Positions 30,415 to 41,915 of a DNA stretch of 64,000 bases are shown here, piece after piece. The stretch comes from Corylus avellana (Eukaryota > Streptophyta > Magnoliopsida > Fagales > Betulaceae): contig NC_081545.1 in NCBI RefSeq assembly GCF_901000735.1, forward strand, positions 26,379,513 to 26,443,512, in the 5' to 3' direction. Within the stretch, counting starts at the first letter, position 1. Each line of letters starts with the position of its first letter. The notes beneath the pieces were generated by a model that was given only the letters and a program-made list of their open reading frames with translations, was not told the origin of the DNA and ran no database searches. The position numbers and the translations under genes are program-made.

Positions 30415-33028
30415 TGTAACAACCTAAGTTTTAAAACTCTTATTTAAATAATATTAAATAGATTAAAAATGTAATCGATGAATTAGAACAATGATATGTG
30501 CATTAATGATATTAAATAACTATTTAGTGTTAAAGGTATATTACATTGATTTTTGACCTCGTATGTATATTACTCAATTCTAAAAATTTAGCTTCACTAA
30601 TATGTTTATGGGCATAATTAAACTCAATTTAGTAAATAAATTATTTATATTGACATTTAGTGAAGTCATAAATTAATTTGAAGCTTTTCAGTTTTTAGTC
30701 TGAAAAACAGTGTCTTAATTTTTATACTGTCTAAATAAGATTAAAACTACTAAAGAAAGATACCAAGGCTAGCCACCTTTGTTGAAAGCTTAAAGTCTTC
30801 TAGTAATGAGGGTTATGGAAAATATCATGATAGTAATAATTTAATGAGGCAAGTAGCTAAGTGGGAATGCAAATAATTAAAGCCTAAGTTGAATTGGAAA
30901 CTTTGTACAAGCCAAAAATAGACTCAAACGAACTCGGATGAAGGCAAACCAAAATATAAAATGTTTGTCTCGGAGTCCTTTATCTACTCTCAAAATTTCA
31001 TGTCAATCGGAGTACGTTTGAACATTGAAAAATGGATCGAGATACACCGCCCTCATTTTGGACGAAAATACTAATTGGTATAGAGCACGAAATATGACCT
31101 AGGTTCATTCTTTTGGTTAAATACATCTTAACCCTTACATCAAATGTGTAAAAATAAATCATAACCATTCATTCTCTTATAAATAGAGCCTTAGCTAAAG
31201 TCACTTTCACTTGAGTTTTTACAATCTTAGAACAAGTAAAATTGTTTGCTCCTCCTTTCATTTTATTTTTTAGTTCTAATCAAATACCATATAGCTTAGA
31301 TATTTCTTGTAGTGTTCAAGTGTTCTTATTTTTCTAAACTAGCTACCTAGAGAAGATTTGGTGGAGTTTTACTTCTAAGGATTATTGGGTAAGTGTTTCT
31401 TGTATAAATATCATGATTTATTGTTTATATCTCTTGTTCTCATTTAATTGTTTAAAGACTCAATAAGTGTATAATGTAAAATAGCGTAATAGATACAAGT
31501 GAATTAATAATAATGAGTTAGTAGACAAAATCAATTTAGGGCTTATGATATTATCTATATATTATTTACTTTACAGCTTTTTACATTCAATCATTTCTTT
31601 TATTGTCATTTAAATTTTAATTCATATTTTTGACGGTCATCCCCGGAATATGAATTCAATATTTACATTTAATCATTTCTTTTATTGTCATTTAAATTTT
31701 AATTCATATTTTTTACGGTCATCCCCGAAATATGAATTCAGTATTTACATTCAGTCATTTCTTTTATTGTCATTTAAATTTTGATTCATACTTTGGTAGG
31801 TACGGACCATTGGTCTTATCTCTGAAATATGAGTCATGCTTTATATATATTATTTATAATACTAGTTTGTATTTAGTGATACTGGCCATTAGCCTCGTCA
31901 CCAAAAATGAATTCAGGCATGAAGCAAGTTGTAAGTGACTATCTTAGATTAATATAATAAAATGAGTAAGTAAAGATGAAGTGACGAATAATAAATAAAT
32001 ATAAAAAGATGAGGGTCTTTAAACAATGATATTATTGGAGAATGAACTAAGTATTGTTTGTATGTATGTATTTATATGCAGAAGTGGAGCAGAATACTAC
32101 ACTAAGGAGAGTAAGTATGGATATACTTACTAAGTACTAGCTTTGTTTTATTGTTATGGGAATTCTTATTTTGTCTTATTAATATAATTTTGCAATACAA
32201 CTGCTGCATAATGTGTCTAATAAAATGGGCTGATAAGATAGTCACCTTAAGAATAAGGTAGGTGGATTGCCGCTAGGAACTGTCGGTATCTCAGTGGATG
32301 GGGGTATATAACCGTTCAACAGGCCTAATATATAACTAAGCTAGGGCAGTGTAGTTGCCAGCACCAATCAGGTAAACCTCTAAAGTGTGAGGGACATAAC
32401 GAACGTAAGCGGGCTGAGAGCTCATGACAAGTGGTTTGAAGAAAGATTATCATAAAACACAAACTAATCTGTCATTATGCTGCATTCACAACTCATTCAT
32501 TATTATATATTTTAGTCTTTAATCTTACTTGTTCAAACTAGTCCTTTTAGTCTTTATCTTTAGAAAAATAGATTACTCACTTGTTTGCCTATGTAAATAT
32601 GATAATGTCATCTTTACATAGATCTTGATGCAGGAATAGAACCTTTTACTGGTTTTGATGGTTGATAAACCATCTATTGCAGGATTGATGCTTACTCTAT
32701 GGAGCAAGACTCATTTATGTTAATCGCTTTTATTACGTATGGTGATGTGTGTGAACTTAATAAATATTACTATATTAATTTAGGTGTCATCTATAGCATA
32801 TATTTGGTACACGTAGTGTGTACATATGTTGTAATGAAAACCATGTTTTTATTTTATATCACTTCGAGGTATTTCAAGCAGCTCAATTGTATTGTGTAAG
32901 TTATTCCTAGGACATAGAAAAAGAAAAAAAAAATATATATATATACATACTTCGCTGTAAAATTGTATTTTCTAAAGTTGCAGTGTCACGACTTTGATAT
33001 TTGCTAGCTCAAATATCGGGGCATTACA
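30415..33028 (+). mobile_element. Solo LTR nested in the copia gag (first copy)
   Basis: The 2614-bp insert begins TGTAACAACC and ends GGGGCATTACA, is flanked by the 5-bp direct repeat GTAAC (30410-30414 and 33029-33033), and interrupts the gag frame, which resumes after it. TG...CA ends with a 5-bp duplication are LTR hallmarks. A TATA-like CTTATAAATAGAGC near 31178-31192 suggests the LTR promoter, plus strand. There is no internal coding domain, so it is a solo LTR, probably of a gypsy element. Confidence 0.75.
31588..31800 (+). repeat. ~82-bp tandem repeat inside the solo LTR (two full units)
   Basis: Units begin TACATTCA/TTAATCATTTC and contain GGTCATCCCCG and ATATGAATTC. Two full units plus a diverged third are present here, against three full units plus the diverged one at 37530-37830. 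Confidence 0.75.
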
Positions 33029-35600
33029 GTAACCCCCATGTCAACAACCCACCTGCCCCACCTCAAAATATCCATGCGGCATCACTTTCTCACTTTGCCC
33101 AATCTGTCCCAAAGCTCACTAGGACCAGCTTCTTGGTCTGGCGTGGTCTCCTTGAGCCATTCCTTCAAGGCCACAATCTTTATGGATTTATTGATGGCAC
33201 CAAAACACCCCTTCACCCATACACTTCCACCTCCCCCAACGGTTCCATCACCATCTCCACCGATCCAGAAACCATTCAATGGTTCACCAGGACCAATTAA
33301 TCTTGAGTATGCTCATGTCCACCATCTCCGACGAGTTGCTGCCGCAAGCCCTTGGTTGCCGCACAGCCCAAGAGCTTTGGAATGCTGTTGAACGGGCATT
33401 CACATCCGCCTCCAGAGCCAGCACCATGACTCTTAACTATCGACTGGCCACTACAAAAAAGGGTAATTCTTCCATTGTTGATTACTTCCATCGCCTCAAG
33501 CATTCCGTTGCCACACTAGCTATCGCCGGCCAACCCCTCAACGACTACGAATTCACCACCTATCTTCTCGCGAGTCTGGGCCCAGAATACAACCCTCTAG
33601 TGACCTCTGTAACCACTCGAGTTGAACCTCTCACCATGGACGATCTGCTTGGTCATTTGCTTGCTCATGAAACACGGCTTGAACATCACAATCAATCTGA
33701 CTCTCTTTCCTGCTGCCAATGTCGCTGCCCGCAGGACCCATCTCCACCATGGTCGTGGTGGTCATCATGGCTTCTCCCGCTCCAATAGCAATTTTCGATC
33801 ATGGGGGTGTGGTCAAAATTTCCAATTCTCTGCATCTGGCTCCAGCAATTCCAGTGGGCTTTTAGGCTCACCCAAAAATAACCCCACCATGGGTTCATGG
33901 CCCACATGTCAAGTTTGTGGTAAAATGGGCCATATGGCTCTAGCATGCTATCATCGGTTTGATCAAACCTACCAATCTGCTGGTCCAAGCCTTACAGCTT
34001 ATGCTGCCTTCTCATCCTACTCTCTGGATATCAATTGGTATCCTGACACCGGTGCCACTCATCACATAACCTCCGATCTCAATAACTTGAATCTTCATTT
34101 GGAGTCGTATGATGGCCCTCATCAAATCCAAGTGGGCAATGGTACCTGCCTCGCCATCAAAAATATTGGCGCTTCTAAACTCTCTCCCTCTAATTTTATT
34201 TTATGCAATGTTTTGCATGTTCCTCAAATTACGAAAAATTTATTATTTGTTCAAAAGTTTACTTATGATAATAATGTTTTTTCTGAAATTTCACCCTTCT
34301 TATTTTTTTTTGTCAAGGATCGCAAGTCCGGAAGAATCCTCCACCGCAATCTGAGTAAAAAATTGTACCACTGGTTTCCTTCTTCATCAGTTGCATCTCC
34401 AAGAGCCTTCTCAAGTGAACGTGTCTCTTCTATGGATTGGCACGCACGTCTCGGTCATCCTGTAGATCGCATACTTCGTCATGTCATGTCTCATTTTAAT
34501 CTTCCTGTTGAGTCAAATAAAAAGCTGTCGGTTTGCTCTGCCTGTCGATGTGGCAAGACTCATCAACTTCCATTTTATTTATCCCACCATCAATCCAATG
34601 TTCCCCTTGAATTAATTTTCTTTGATGTTTAGGGTCCCTCCCCTATTTTATCTAATAATAGTGCATTCTACTATGTTATTTTCGTTGATCATTTTAGTAA
34701 ATTTACATGGTTTTATCCAATTCATTGCAAATATGACGTTTTCACCATTTTTCCCAAGTTTCAGGCATACGTTGAACGCCTTTTTGACCGTAAAATAAAA
34801 TCCATTCAAACCGATGGTGGTGGTGAATATCAAAAGTTACGCCACTCCTTTACCACTCACGGCATCCATCATCGCATCACGTGCCCCCACACTCATGAGC
34901 AAAATGGATCTGTGGAATGCAAACACTGCCACATCGTTGAAATGGGCCTCACTCTCCTAGCCCATTCTTCTGCTCTTCTTCATTATTGGGCCGAGGCTTT
35001 CCAAACGACCTGTTACCTCATTAACCGGCTCCCCACCTCCATCCTCAACCACGAATCACCATTCCAAAAACTTTTCAACTTACGACCTAACAATGCCTTC
35101 TTACGCGTCTTTGGATGTGGTTGTTGGCCTCACTTACGGCCTTACAATAGGAACAAACTAAATTTTCGATCCACCGAATGTGTTTTTCTCGGTTACAGTC
35201 CATCTGATCGTAGCTATCAATGTCTCCATCATCCATCTAAACGCATCTATATTTTTCGGCATGTTCTCTTTGATGAATCTTCACTTCCTTTCTCCCGTCT
35301 CTCTCCCGCCTCCTCACCGCCCCCACCCCAACAAACACTTCTTTATCCCCTACCACTTCTTCATTTTTTATTTTTTTAAAAAAACCTCTCATCCGTTGTG
35401 TTTGTGTTTTTATATTTGTGATAAAGTTGACTAGACTTGAATATGTTTATATGAGTCCTGCTATACGGCTGCCAACATCGGACATATCTTACAAAAAAAA
35501 AAAAAAATTTATTGTTAGTTAAATTTCTATAAGTTAATATTTAGTTTCTAATGTCTCAAAACTTATTTTTGGATTCAAAACTAAAACTTAGGGGTGGAAG

Positions 35601-35959
35601 TAGTGGCAGATCCAGAAATTCATTCTACCGGGGGCGTCAATAAAATATAATGATAAAATAATTTTTTTTTCCCTTTATATATTATATTTTTATTAGGGAA
35701 ATTATATATAAAATCCTTAGGTAAACGCGCTTTTTTAAAAAACTCCCTGGGTATTTTTTTTTCGGAAATTTAGTCCCTAGGTAACTCGAAACTATAAGAA
35801 AACTCCCTACCGTCAATTTTTGTTGACTTCCGTTAGTCTACTCAAAACTCACCGTTTTATCTGATTAAAATATTATTTTTTTTATTAATTTAATTTAAAA
35901 AATTCAATCTTAAAAAAAAATAAAAAAATAAAAAAAATTTGAAGGGTGGCCAGGGGTGG
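35601..35959 (-). mobile_element. hAT element, left end only, with a nested insertion (first copy)
   Basis: After GGTGGAAG (35593-35600) the sequence TAGTGGCAGATCC starts the same hAT element that is complete at 41648-46018. At about 35695 it departs into another sequence (GGGAAATTATATATAAAATC..., with CTCCCTGGGT and CCCTAGGTAA motifs) absent from the other copy, then runs into the N gap. This is a nested, haplotype-specific insertion whose far end is not assembled. Confidence 0.65.
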
Positions 35960-36059
35960 NNNNNNNNNNNNNNNNNNNNNNNNNNNNNNNNNNNNNNNNN
36001 NNNNNNNNNNNNNNNNNNNNNNNNNNNNNNNNNNNNNNNNNNNNNNNNNNNNNNNNNNN
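35960..36059. other. Assembly gap (100 N)
   Basis: Exactly 100 N. Sequence to the right repeats from 30112 (start offset 5948), so contigs 3 and 4 overlap by about 5.6 kb instead of being separated. Confidence 0.99.
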
Positions 36060-36362
36060 TCTCACTAAGGGAACAAATCAACTATATTTAAATATGTATT
36101 ATTATTTTCTATTTTGTATATTCAAACCACTTGTATAAATACCCTATGAATGAATAAGATATACAAGCAGCAAGTTTAGCCTTATTCTCAATTCTTTATG
36201 GTATCAGAGCAGTAAGAAAACCGACTCTCGTCGTCCTTAGCTTCGCTGCCTCTTTAAATCCTTTTATCAAACATCCTAGCCACACCCTCAAATGGCTTCT
36301 TCAACCTCAAACACAAACACCAACGAAAATGCCACTACCAACATCCCTATCACCCCTATAAC

Positions 36363-39073
36363 TGTAACAACCTAAGTTTTAAAACTCTTATTTAAATAAT
36401 ATTAAATAGATTAAAAATGTAATCGATGAATTAGAACAATGATATGTGAATTAATGATATTAAATAACTATTTAGTGTTAAAGGTATATTACATTGATTT
36501 TTGACCTCGTATGTATATTACTTCAATTCTAAAAATTTAGCTTCACTAATATGTTTATGGGCATAATTAAACTCAATTTAGTAAATAAATTATTTATATT
36601 GGCATTTAGTGAAGTCATAAATTAATTTGAAACTTTTCAGTTTTTAGTCTGAGAAACAGTGTCTTAATTTTCATACTGTCTAAATAAGATTAAAACTACT
36701 AAAGAAAGATACCAAGGCTAGCCACCTTTGTTGAAAGCTTAAAGTCTTCTAGTAATGAGGGTTATGGAAAATATCATGATAATAATAATTTAATGAGGCA
36801 AGTAGCCAAGTGGGAATGCAAATAATTAAAGCCTAAGTTGAATTGGAAACTTTGTACAAGCCAAAAATAGACTCAAACGAACTCGGATGAAGGCAAACCA
36901 AAATATAAAATGTTTGTCTCGGAGTCCTCTATCTACTCTCAAAATTTCATGTCAATCGGAGTACGTTTGAACATTGAAAAATGGATCGGGATACACCGCC
37001 CTCATTTTGGACGAAAATACTAATTGGTATAGAGCACGAAATATGGACTAGGTTCATTCTTTTGGTTAAATACATCTCAACCCGTACATCAAATGTGTAA
37101 AAATAAATCCTAACCATTCATTCTCTTATAAATAGAGCCTTAGCTAAAGTCACTTTCACTTGAGTTTTTACAATCTTAGAACAAGTAAAATTGTTTGCTC
37201 CTCCTTTCATTTTATTTTTTAGTTCTAATCAAATACCATATAGCTTAGATATTTCTTGTAGTGTTCAAGTGTTCTTATTTTTCTAAACTAGCTACCTATA
37301 GAAGATTTGGTGGAGTTTTACTTCTAAGGATTATTGGGTAAGTGTTTCTTGTATAAATATCATGATTTATTGTTTGTATCTCTTGTTCTCATTTAATTGT
37401 TTAAAGACTCAATATGTGTATAATGTAAAATAGCGTAATAGATACAAGTGAATTAATAATAATGAGTTAGTAGACAAAATCAATTTAGGGCTTATGATAT
37501 TATCTATATATTATTTACTTTACAGCTTTTTACATTCAGTCATTTCTTTTATTGTCATTTAAATTTTAATTCATATTTTTGGCGGTCATCCCCGGAATAT
37601 GAATTCAGTATTTACATTTAGTCATTTCTTTTATTGTCATTTAAATTTTAATTCATATTTTTTGCGGTCATCCCCGGAATATGAATTCAGTATTTACATT
37701 TAGTCATTTCTTTTATTGTCATTTAAATTTTAATTCATATTTTTGACGGTCATCCCCGAAATATGAATTCAGTATTTACATTCAGTCATTTCTTTTATTG
37801 TCATTTAAATTTTGATTCATACTTTGGTAGGTACGGACCATTGGTCTCATCTCTGAAATATGAGTCATGCTTTATATATATTATTTATAATACTAGTTTG
37901 TATTTAGTGATACTGGCCATTAGCCTCGTCACCAAAAATGAATTCAGGCATGAAGCAAGTTGTAAGTGACTATCTTAGATTAATATAATAAAATTAGTAA
38001 GTAAAGATGAAGTGACGAATAATAAATAAATATAAAAAGATGAGGGTCTTTAAACAATGATATTATTGGAGAATGAACTAAGTATTGTTTGTATGTATGT
38101 ATTTATATGAAGAAGTGGAGCAGAATACTACACTAAGGAGAGTAAGTATGGATATACTTACTAAGTACTAGCTTTGTTTTATTGTTATAGGAATTCTTAT
38201 TTTGTCTTATTAATATAATTTTGCAATACAACTGCTGCATAATGTGTCTAATAAAATGGGCTAATACGATAGCCACCTTAAGAATAAGGTAGGTGGATTG
38301 CCGCTAGGAACTGTCGGTATCTTAGTGGATGGGGGTATATAACCGTTCAACAGGCCTAATATATAACTAAGCTGGGGAGATGTAGTTGCCAGCACCAATC
38401 AGGTAAACCTCTAAAGTGTGAGGGACATAGCGAACGTAAGCGGGCTGAGAGCTCATGACAAGAGGATTGAAGAAAGATTATCATAAAACACAAACTAATC
38501 TGCCATTATGCTGCATTCACAACTCATTCATTATTATATATTTTAGTCTTTAATCTTACTTGTTCAAACTAGTCCTTTTAGTCTTTATCTTTAGGAAAAT
38601 AGATTACTCACTTGTTTGCCTATGTAAATATGATAATGTCATCTTTACATAGATCTTGATCCAGGAATAGAAAGTGAGAACGATGGTCCTTTTACTGGTT
38701 TTGATGGTTGATAAACCATCTATTGCAGGATTGATGCTTACTCTATGGAGCAAGACTCATTTATATTAATCGCTTTTATTACGTATGGTGATGTGTGTGA
38801 ACTTAATAAATATTACTATATTAATTTAGGTGTCATCTATAGCATATATTTGGTACACGTAGTGTGTACACATGTTGTAATGAAAACCATGTTTTTATTT
38901 TATATCACTTCGAGGTATTTCAAGCAGCTCAATTGTGTTGTGTAAGTTATTCCTAGGACATAGAAAAAGAAAAATATATATATATATATACATACTCCGC
39001 TGTAAAATTGTATTTTCTAAAGTTGCAGTGTCACGACTTTGATATTTGCTAGCTCAAATATCGGGGCATTACA
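36363..39073 (+). mobile_element. Solo LTR nested in the copia gag (second copy)
   Basis: 2711 bp with the same TGTAACAACC and GGGGCATTACA ends. The flanking duplication here is ATAAC (36358-36362 and 39074-39078). It is longer than the first copy mainly because of one more 82-bp repeat unit (37530-37830) and a short GAACGATGGTC-type insertion near 38672. Confidence 0.75.
37530..37830 (+). repeat. ~82-bp tandem repeat inside the solo LTR (three full units)
   Basis: Three full units plus one diverged unit, each with TCATTTCTTTTATTGTC, GGTCATCCCCG and ATATGAATTCAG. One unit more than in the other copy. Confidence 0.75.
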
Positions 39074-41639
39074 ATAACCCTCATGTCAACAACCCACCTG
39101 GCCCACCTCAAAATATCCATGCGGCATCACTTTCTCACTTTGCCCAATCTGTCCCAAAGCTCACTAGGACCAGCTTCTTGGTCTGGCGTGGTCTCCTTGA
39201 GCCATTCTTCCAAGGCCATAATCTCTATGGATTTATTGATGGCACCAAAACACCCCTTCACCCATACACTTCCACCTCCCCCAACGGTTCCATCACCATC
39301 TCCACCGATCCAGAAACCATTCAATGGTTCACCAGGACCAATTAATCTTGAGTATGCTCATGTCCACCATCTCCGACGAGTTGCTGCCGCAAGCCCTTGG
39401 TTGCCGCACAGCCCAAGAGCTTTGGAATGCTGTTGAACGGGCATTCACATCCGCCTCCAGAGCCAGCACCATGACTCTTAACTATCGACTGGCCACTACA
39501 AAAAAGGGTAATTCTTCCATTGTTGATTACTTCCATCGCCTCAAGCATTCCGTTGCCACACTAGCTATCGCCAGCCAACCCCTCAACGACTACGAATTCA
39601 CCACCTATCTTCTCGCGAGTCTGGGCCCAGAATACAACCCTCTAGTGACCTCTGTAACCACTCGAGTTGAACCCCTCACCATGGACGATCTGCTTGGTCA
39701 TTTGCTTGCTCATGAAACACGGCTTGAACATCACAGTCAATCTGACTCTCTTTCCTGCTGCCAATGTCGCTGCCCGCAGGACCCATCTCCACCATGGTCG
39801 TGGTGGTCATCATGGCTTCTCCCGCTCCAACAGCAATTTTCGATCACGGGGGTGTGGTCAAAATTTCCAATTCTCTGCATCTGGCTCCAGCAATTCTAAT
39901 GGGCTTTTAGGCTCACCCAAAAATAACCCCACCATGGGTTCATGGCCCACATGTCAAGTTTGTGGTAAAATGGGCCATACGGCTCTAGCATGCTATCATC
40001 GGTTTGATCAAACCTACCAATCTGCTGGTCCAAGCCTTACAGCTTATGCTGCCTTCTCATCCTACTCTCTGGATATCAATTGGTATCCTGACACCGGTGC
40101 CACTCATCACATAACCTCCGATCTCAATAACTTGAATCTTCATTTGGAGTCGTATGATGGCCCTCATCAAATCCAAGTGGGCAATGGTACCTGCCTCGCC
40201 ATAAAAAATATTGGCGCTTCTAAACTCTCTCCCTCTAATTTTTTTTTATGCAATGTTTTGCATGTTCCTCAAATTACGAAAAATTTATTATTTGTTCAAA
40301 AGTTTACTTATGATAATAATGTTTTTCTGAAATTTCACCCTTCTTATTTTTTTGTCAAGGATCGCAAGTCCGGAATAATCCTCCACCACAATCTGAGTAA
40401 AAATGGATTGTACCACTGGTTTCCTTCTTCATCAGTTGCATCTCCAAGAGCCCTCTCAAGTGAACGTGTCTCTTCTATGGATTGGCACGCATGTCTCGGT
40501 CATCTTGTAGATCGCATACTTCGTCATGTCATGTCTCATTATAATCTTCCTGTTGAGTCAAATAAAAAGTTGTCGGTTTGCTCTGCCTGTCGACGTGGCA
40601 AGACTCATCAACTTCCATTTTCTTTATCCCACCATCAATCCAATGTTCCCCTTGAATTAATTTTCTTTGATGTTTAGGGTCCCTCCCCTATTTTATCTAA
40701 TAATAGTGCATTCTACTATGTTATTTTCGTTGATCATTTTAGTAAATTTACATGGTTTTATCCAATTCATTGCAAATATGACGTTTTCACCATTTTTCCC
40801 AAGTTTCAGGCATACATTGAACGCCTTTTTGACCGTAAAATAAAATCCATTCAAACCGATGGTGGTGGTGAATATCAAAAGTTACGCCACTCCTTTACCA
40901 CCCACGGCATCCATCATCGCATCACGTGCCCCCACACTCATGAGCAAAATGGATCTGTGGAATGCAAACACTGCCACATCGTTGAAATGGGCCTCACTCT
41001 CCTAGCCCATTCTTCTGCTCTTCTTCATTATTGGGCCGAGGCTTTCCAAACAACCTGTTACCTCATTAACCGGCTCCCCACCTCCATCCTCAACCACGAA
41101 TCACCATTCCAAAAACTTTTCAACTTACGACCTAACAATACCTTCTTACGCATCTTTGGATGTGGTTGTTGGCCTCACTTACGGCCTTACAATAGGAACA
41201 AACTAAATTTTCGATCCACCGAATGTGTTTTTCTCGGTTACAGTCCATCTCATCGTAGCTATCAATGTCTCCATCTTCCATCTAAATGCATCTATATTTT
41301 TCGGCATCTTCTCTTTGATGAATCCTCACTTCCTTTCTCCCGTCTCTCTCCCGCCTCCTCACCGCCCCCACCCCAACAAACACTTCTTTATCCCCTACCA
41401 CTTCTTCATTTTTTATTCTTTTTAAAAAAACCTCTCATCCGTTGAGTTTGTGTTTTTATATTTGTGATAAAGTTGACTAGACTTGAATATGTTTATATGA
41501 GTCCTGCTATACGGCTGCCAACATCGGACATATCTAAAAAAAAGAAAAATTTTTTTTAAAAAAAAAAAAATTTCTATAAGTTAATATTTAGTTTCTAATG
41601 TCTCAAAACTTATTTTTGGATTCAAAACTAAAACTTAGG

Positions 41640-41647
41640 GGTGGAAG
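41640..41647. repeat. Left 8-bp target-site duplication of the hAT element
   Basis: GGTGGAAG immediately before the element, repeated exactly at 46019-46026. Eight bases is the hAT-family size. Confidence 0.85.
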
Positions 41648-41915
41648 TAGTGGCGGATCCAGAAATTCATTCTACCGGGGGCGTCAATAAAATATAATGA
41701 TAAAATAATTTTTTTTTCTCTTTATATATTATATTTTTATTATAATATAGTAAATACAATAAAAAAAAAAGAAAAAAAAAAAGAGAAATTATATCACAAT
41801 ATATGTATCACAAAAAGTATATTTATCCGACTTCATAAATATATGCTAAATTGATATATCAGTTACCATGTAAGCACTAGTACAAAAGTAAAGGAAAATA
41901 CAAAATACAAAGTGC

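Larger units (their letters stand above)
30184..35379 (+). mobile_element. Ty1/copia retrotransposon, degenerate, lacking RT/RNase H (first copy)
   Basis: LTR end with TATAAATACC at 30186-30195, probable LTR 3' terminus CA at 30241-30242, and primer-binding site TGGTATCAGAGC at 30251-30262. Gag begins at ATG 30344 (MASSTSNTNTNENATTN), is split by a nested LTR (30415-33028), then resumes. Further domains: zinc knuckle CQVCGKMGHMALACYH, protease DTGATHHITSDL, GAG-pre-integrase WHARLGHP, and integrase TDGGGEYQ...HEQNGSVE. Breaks: a one-base loss near 33285 and another shift near 33690 in gag, a TAG in place of Trp at 34630-34632 after FFDV, and Arg-to-Cys changes after the QNG motif. Coding stops at 35379 just after integrase; no reverse transcriptase, RNase H or 3' LTR follows. 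It cannot transpose alone. Confidence 0.85.
36060..41445 (+). mobile_element. Ty1/copia retrotransposon, degenerate (second copy)
   Basis: Same element as at 30184-35379: LTR end, primer-binding site at 36199-36210, gag ATG at 36292, nested LTR at 36363-39073, then zinc knuckle (CQVCGKMGHTALACYH), protease DTGATHHITSDL, GAG-pre-integrase and integrase. It shares the gag frameshifts, the TAG after FFDV (40675-40677) and the missing reverse transcriptase, so the two copies descend from one dead element. Small changes distinguish it, such as WHACLGHL for WHARLGHP and one extra codon near 40402. Most likely the other allele of the first copy. Confidence 0.85.

Noticed and set aside
33001..41445. 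A functional retrotransposon polyprotein
   Set aside because: Both copies share gag frameshifts, a TAG before the integrase, a nested LTR and no reverse transcriptase.
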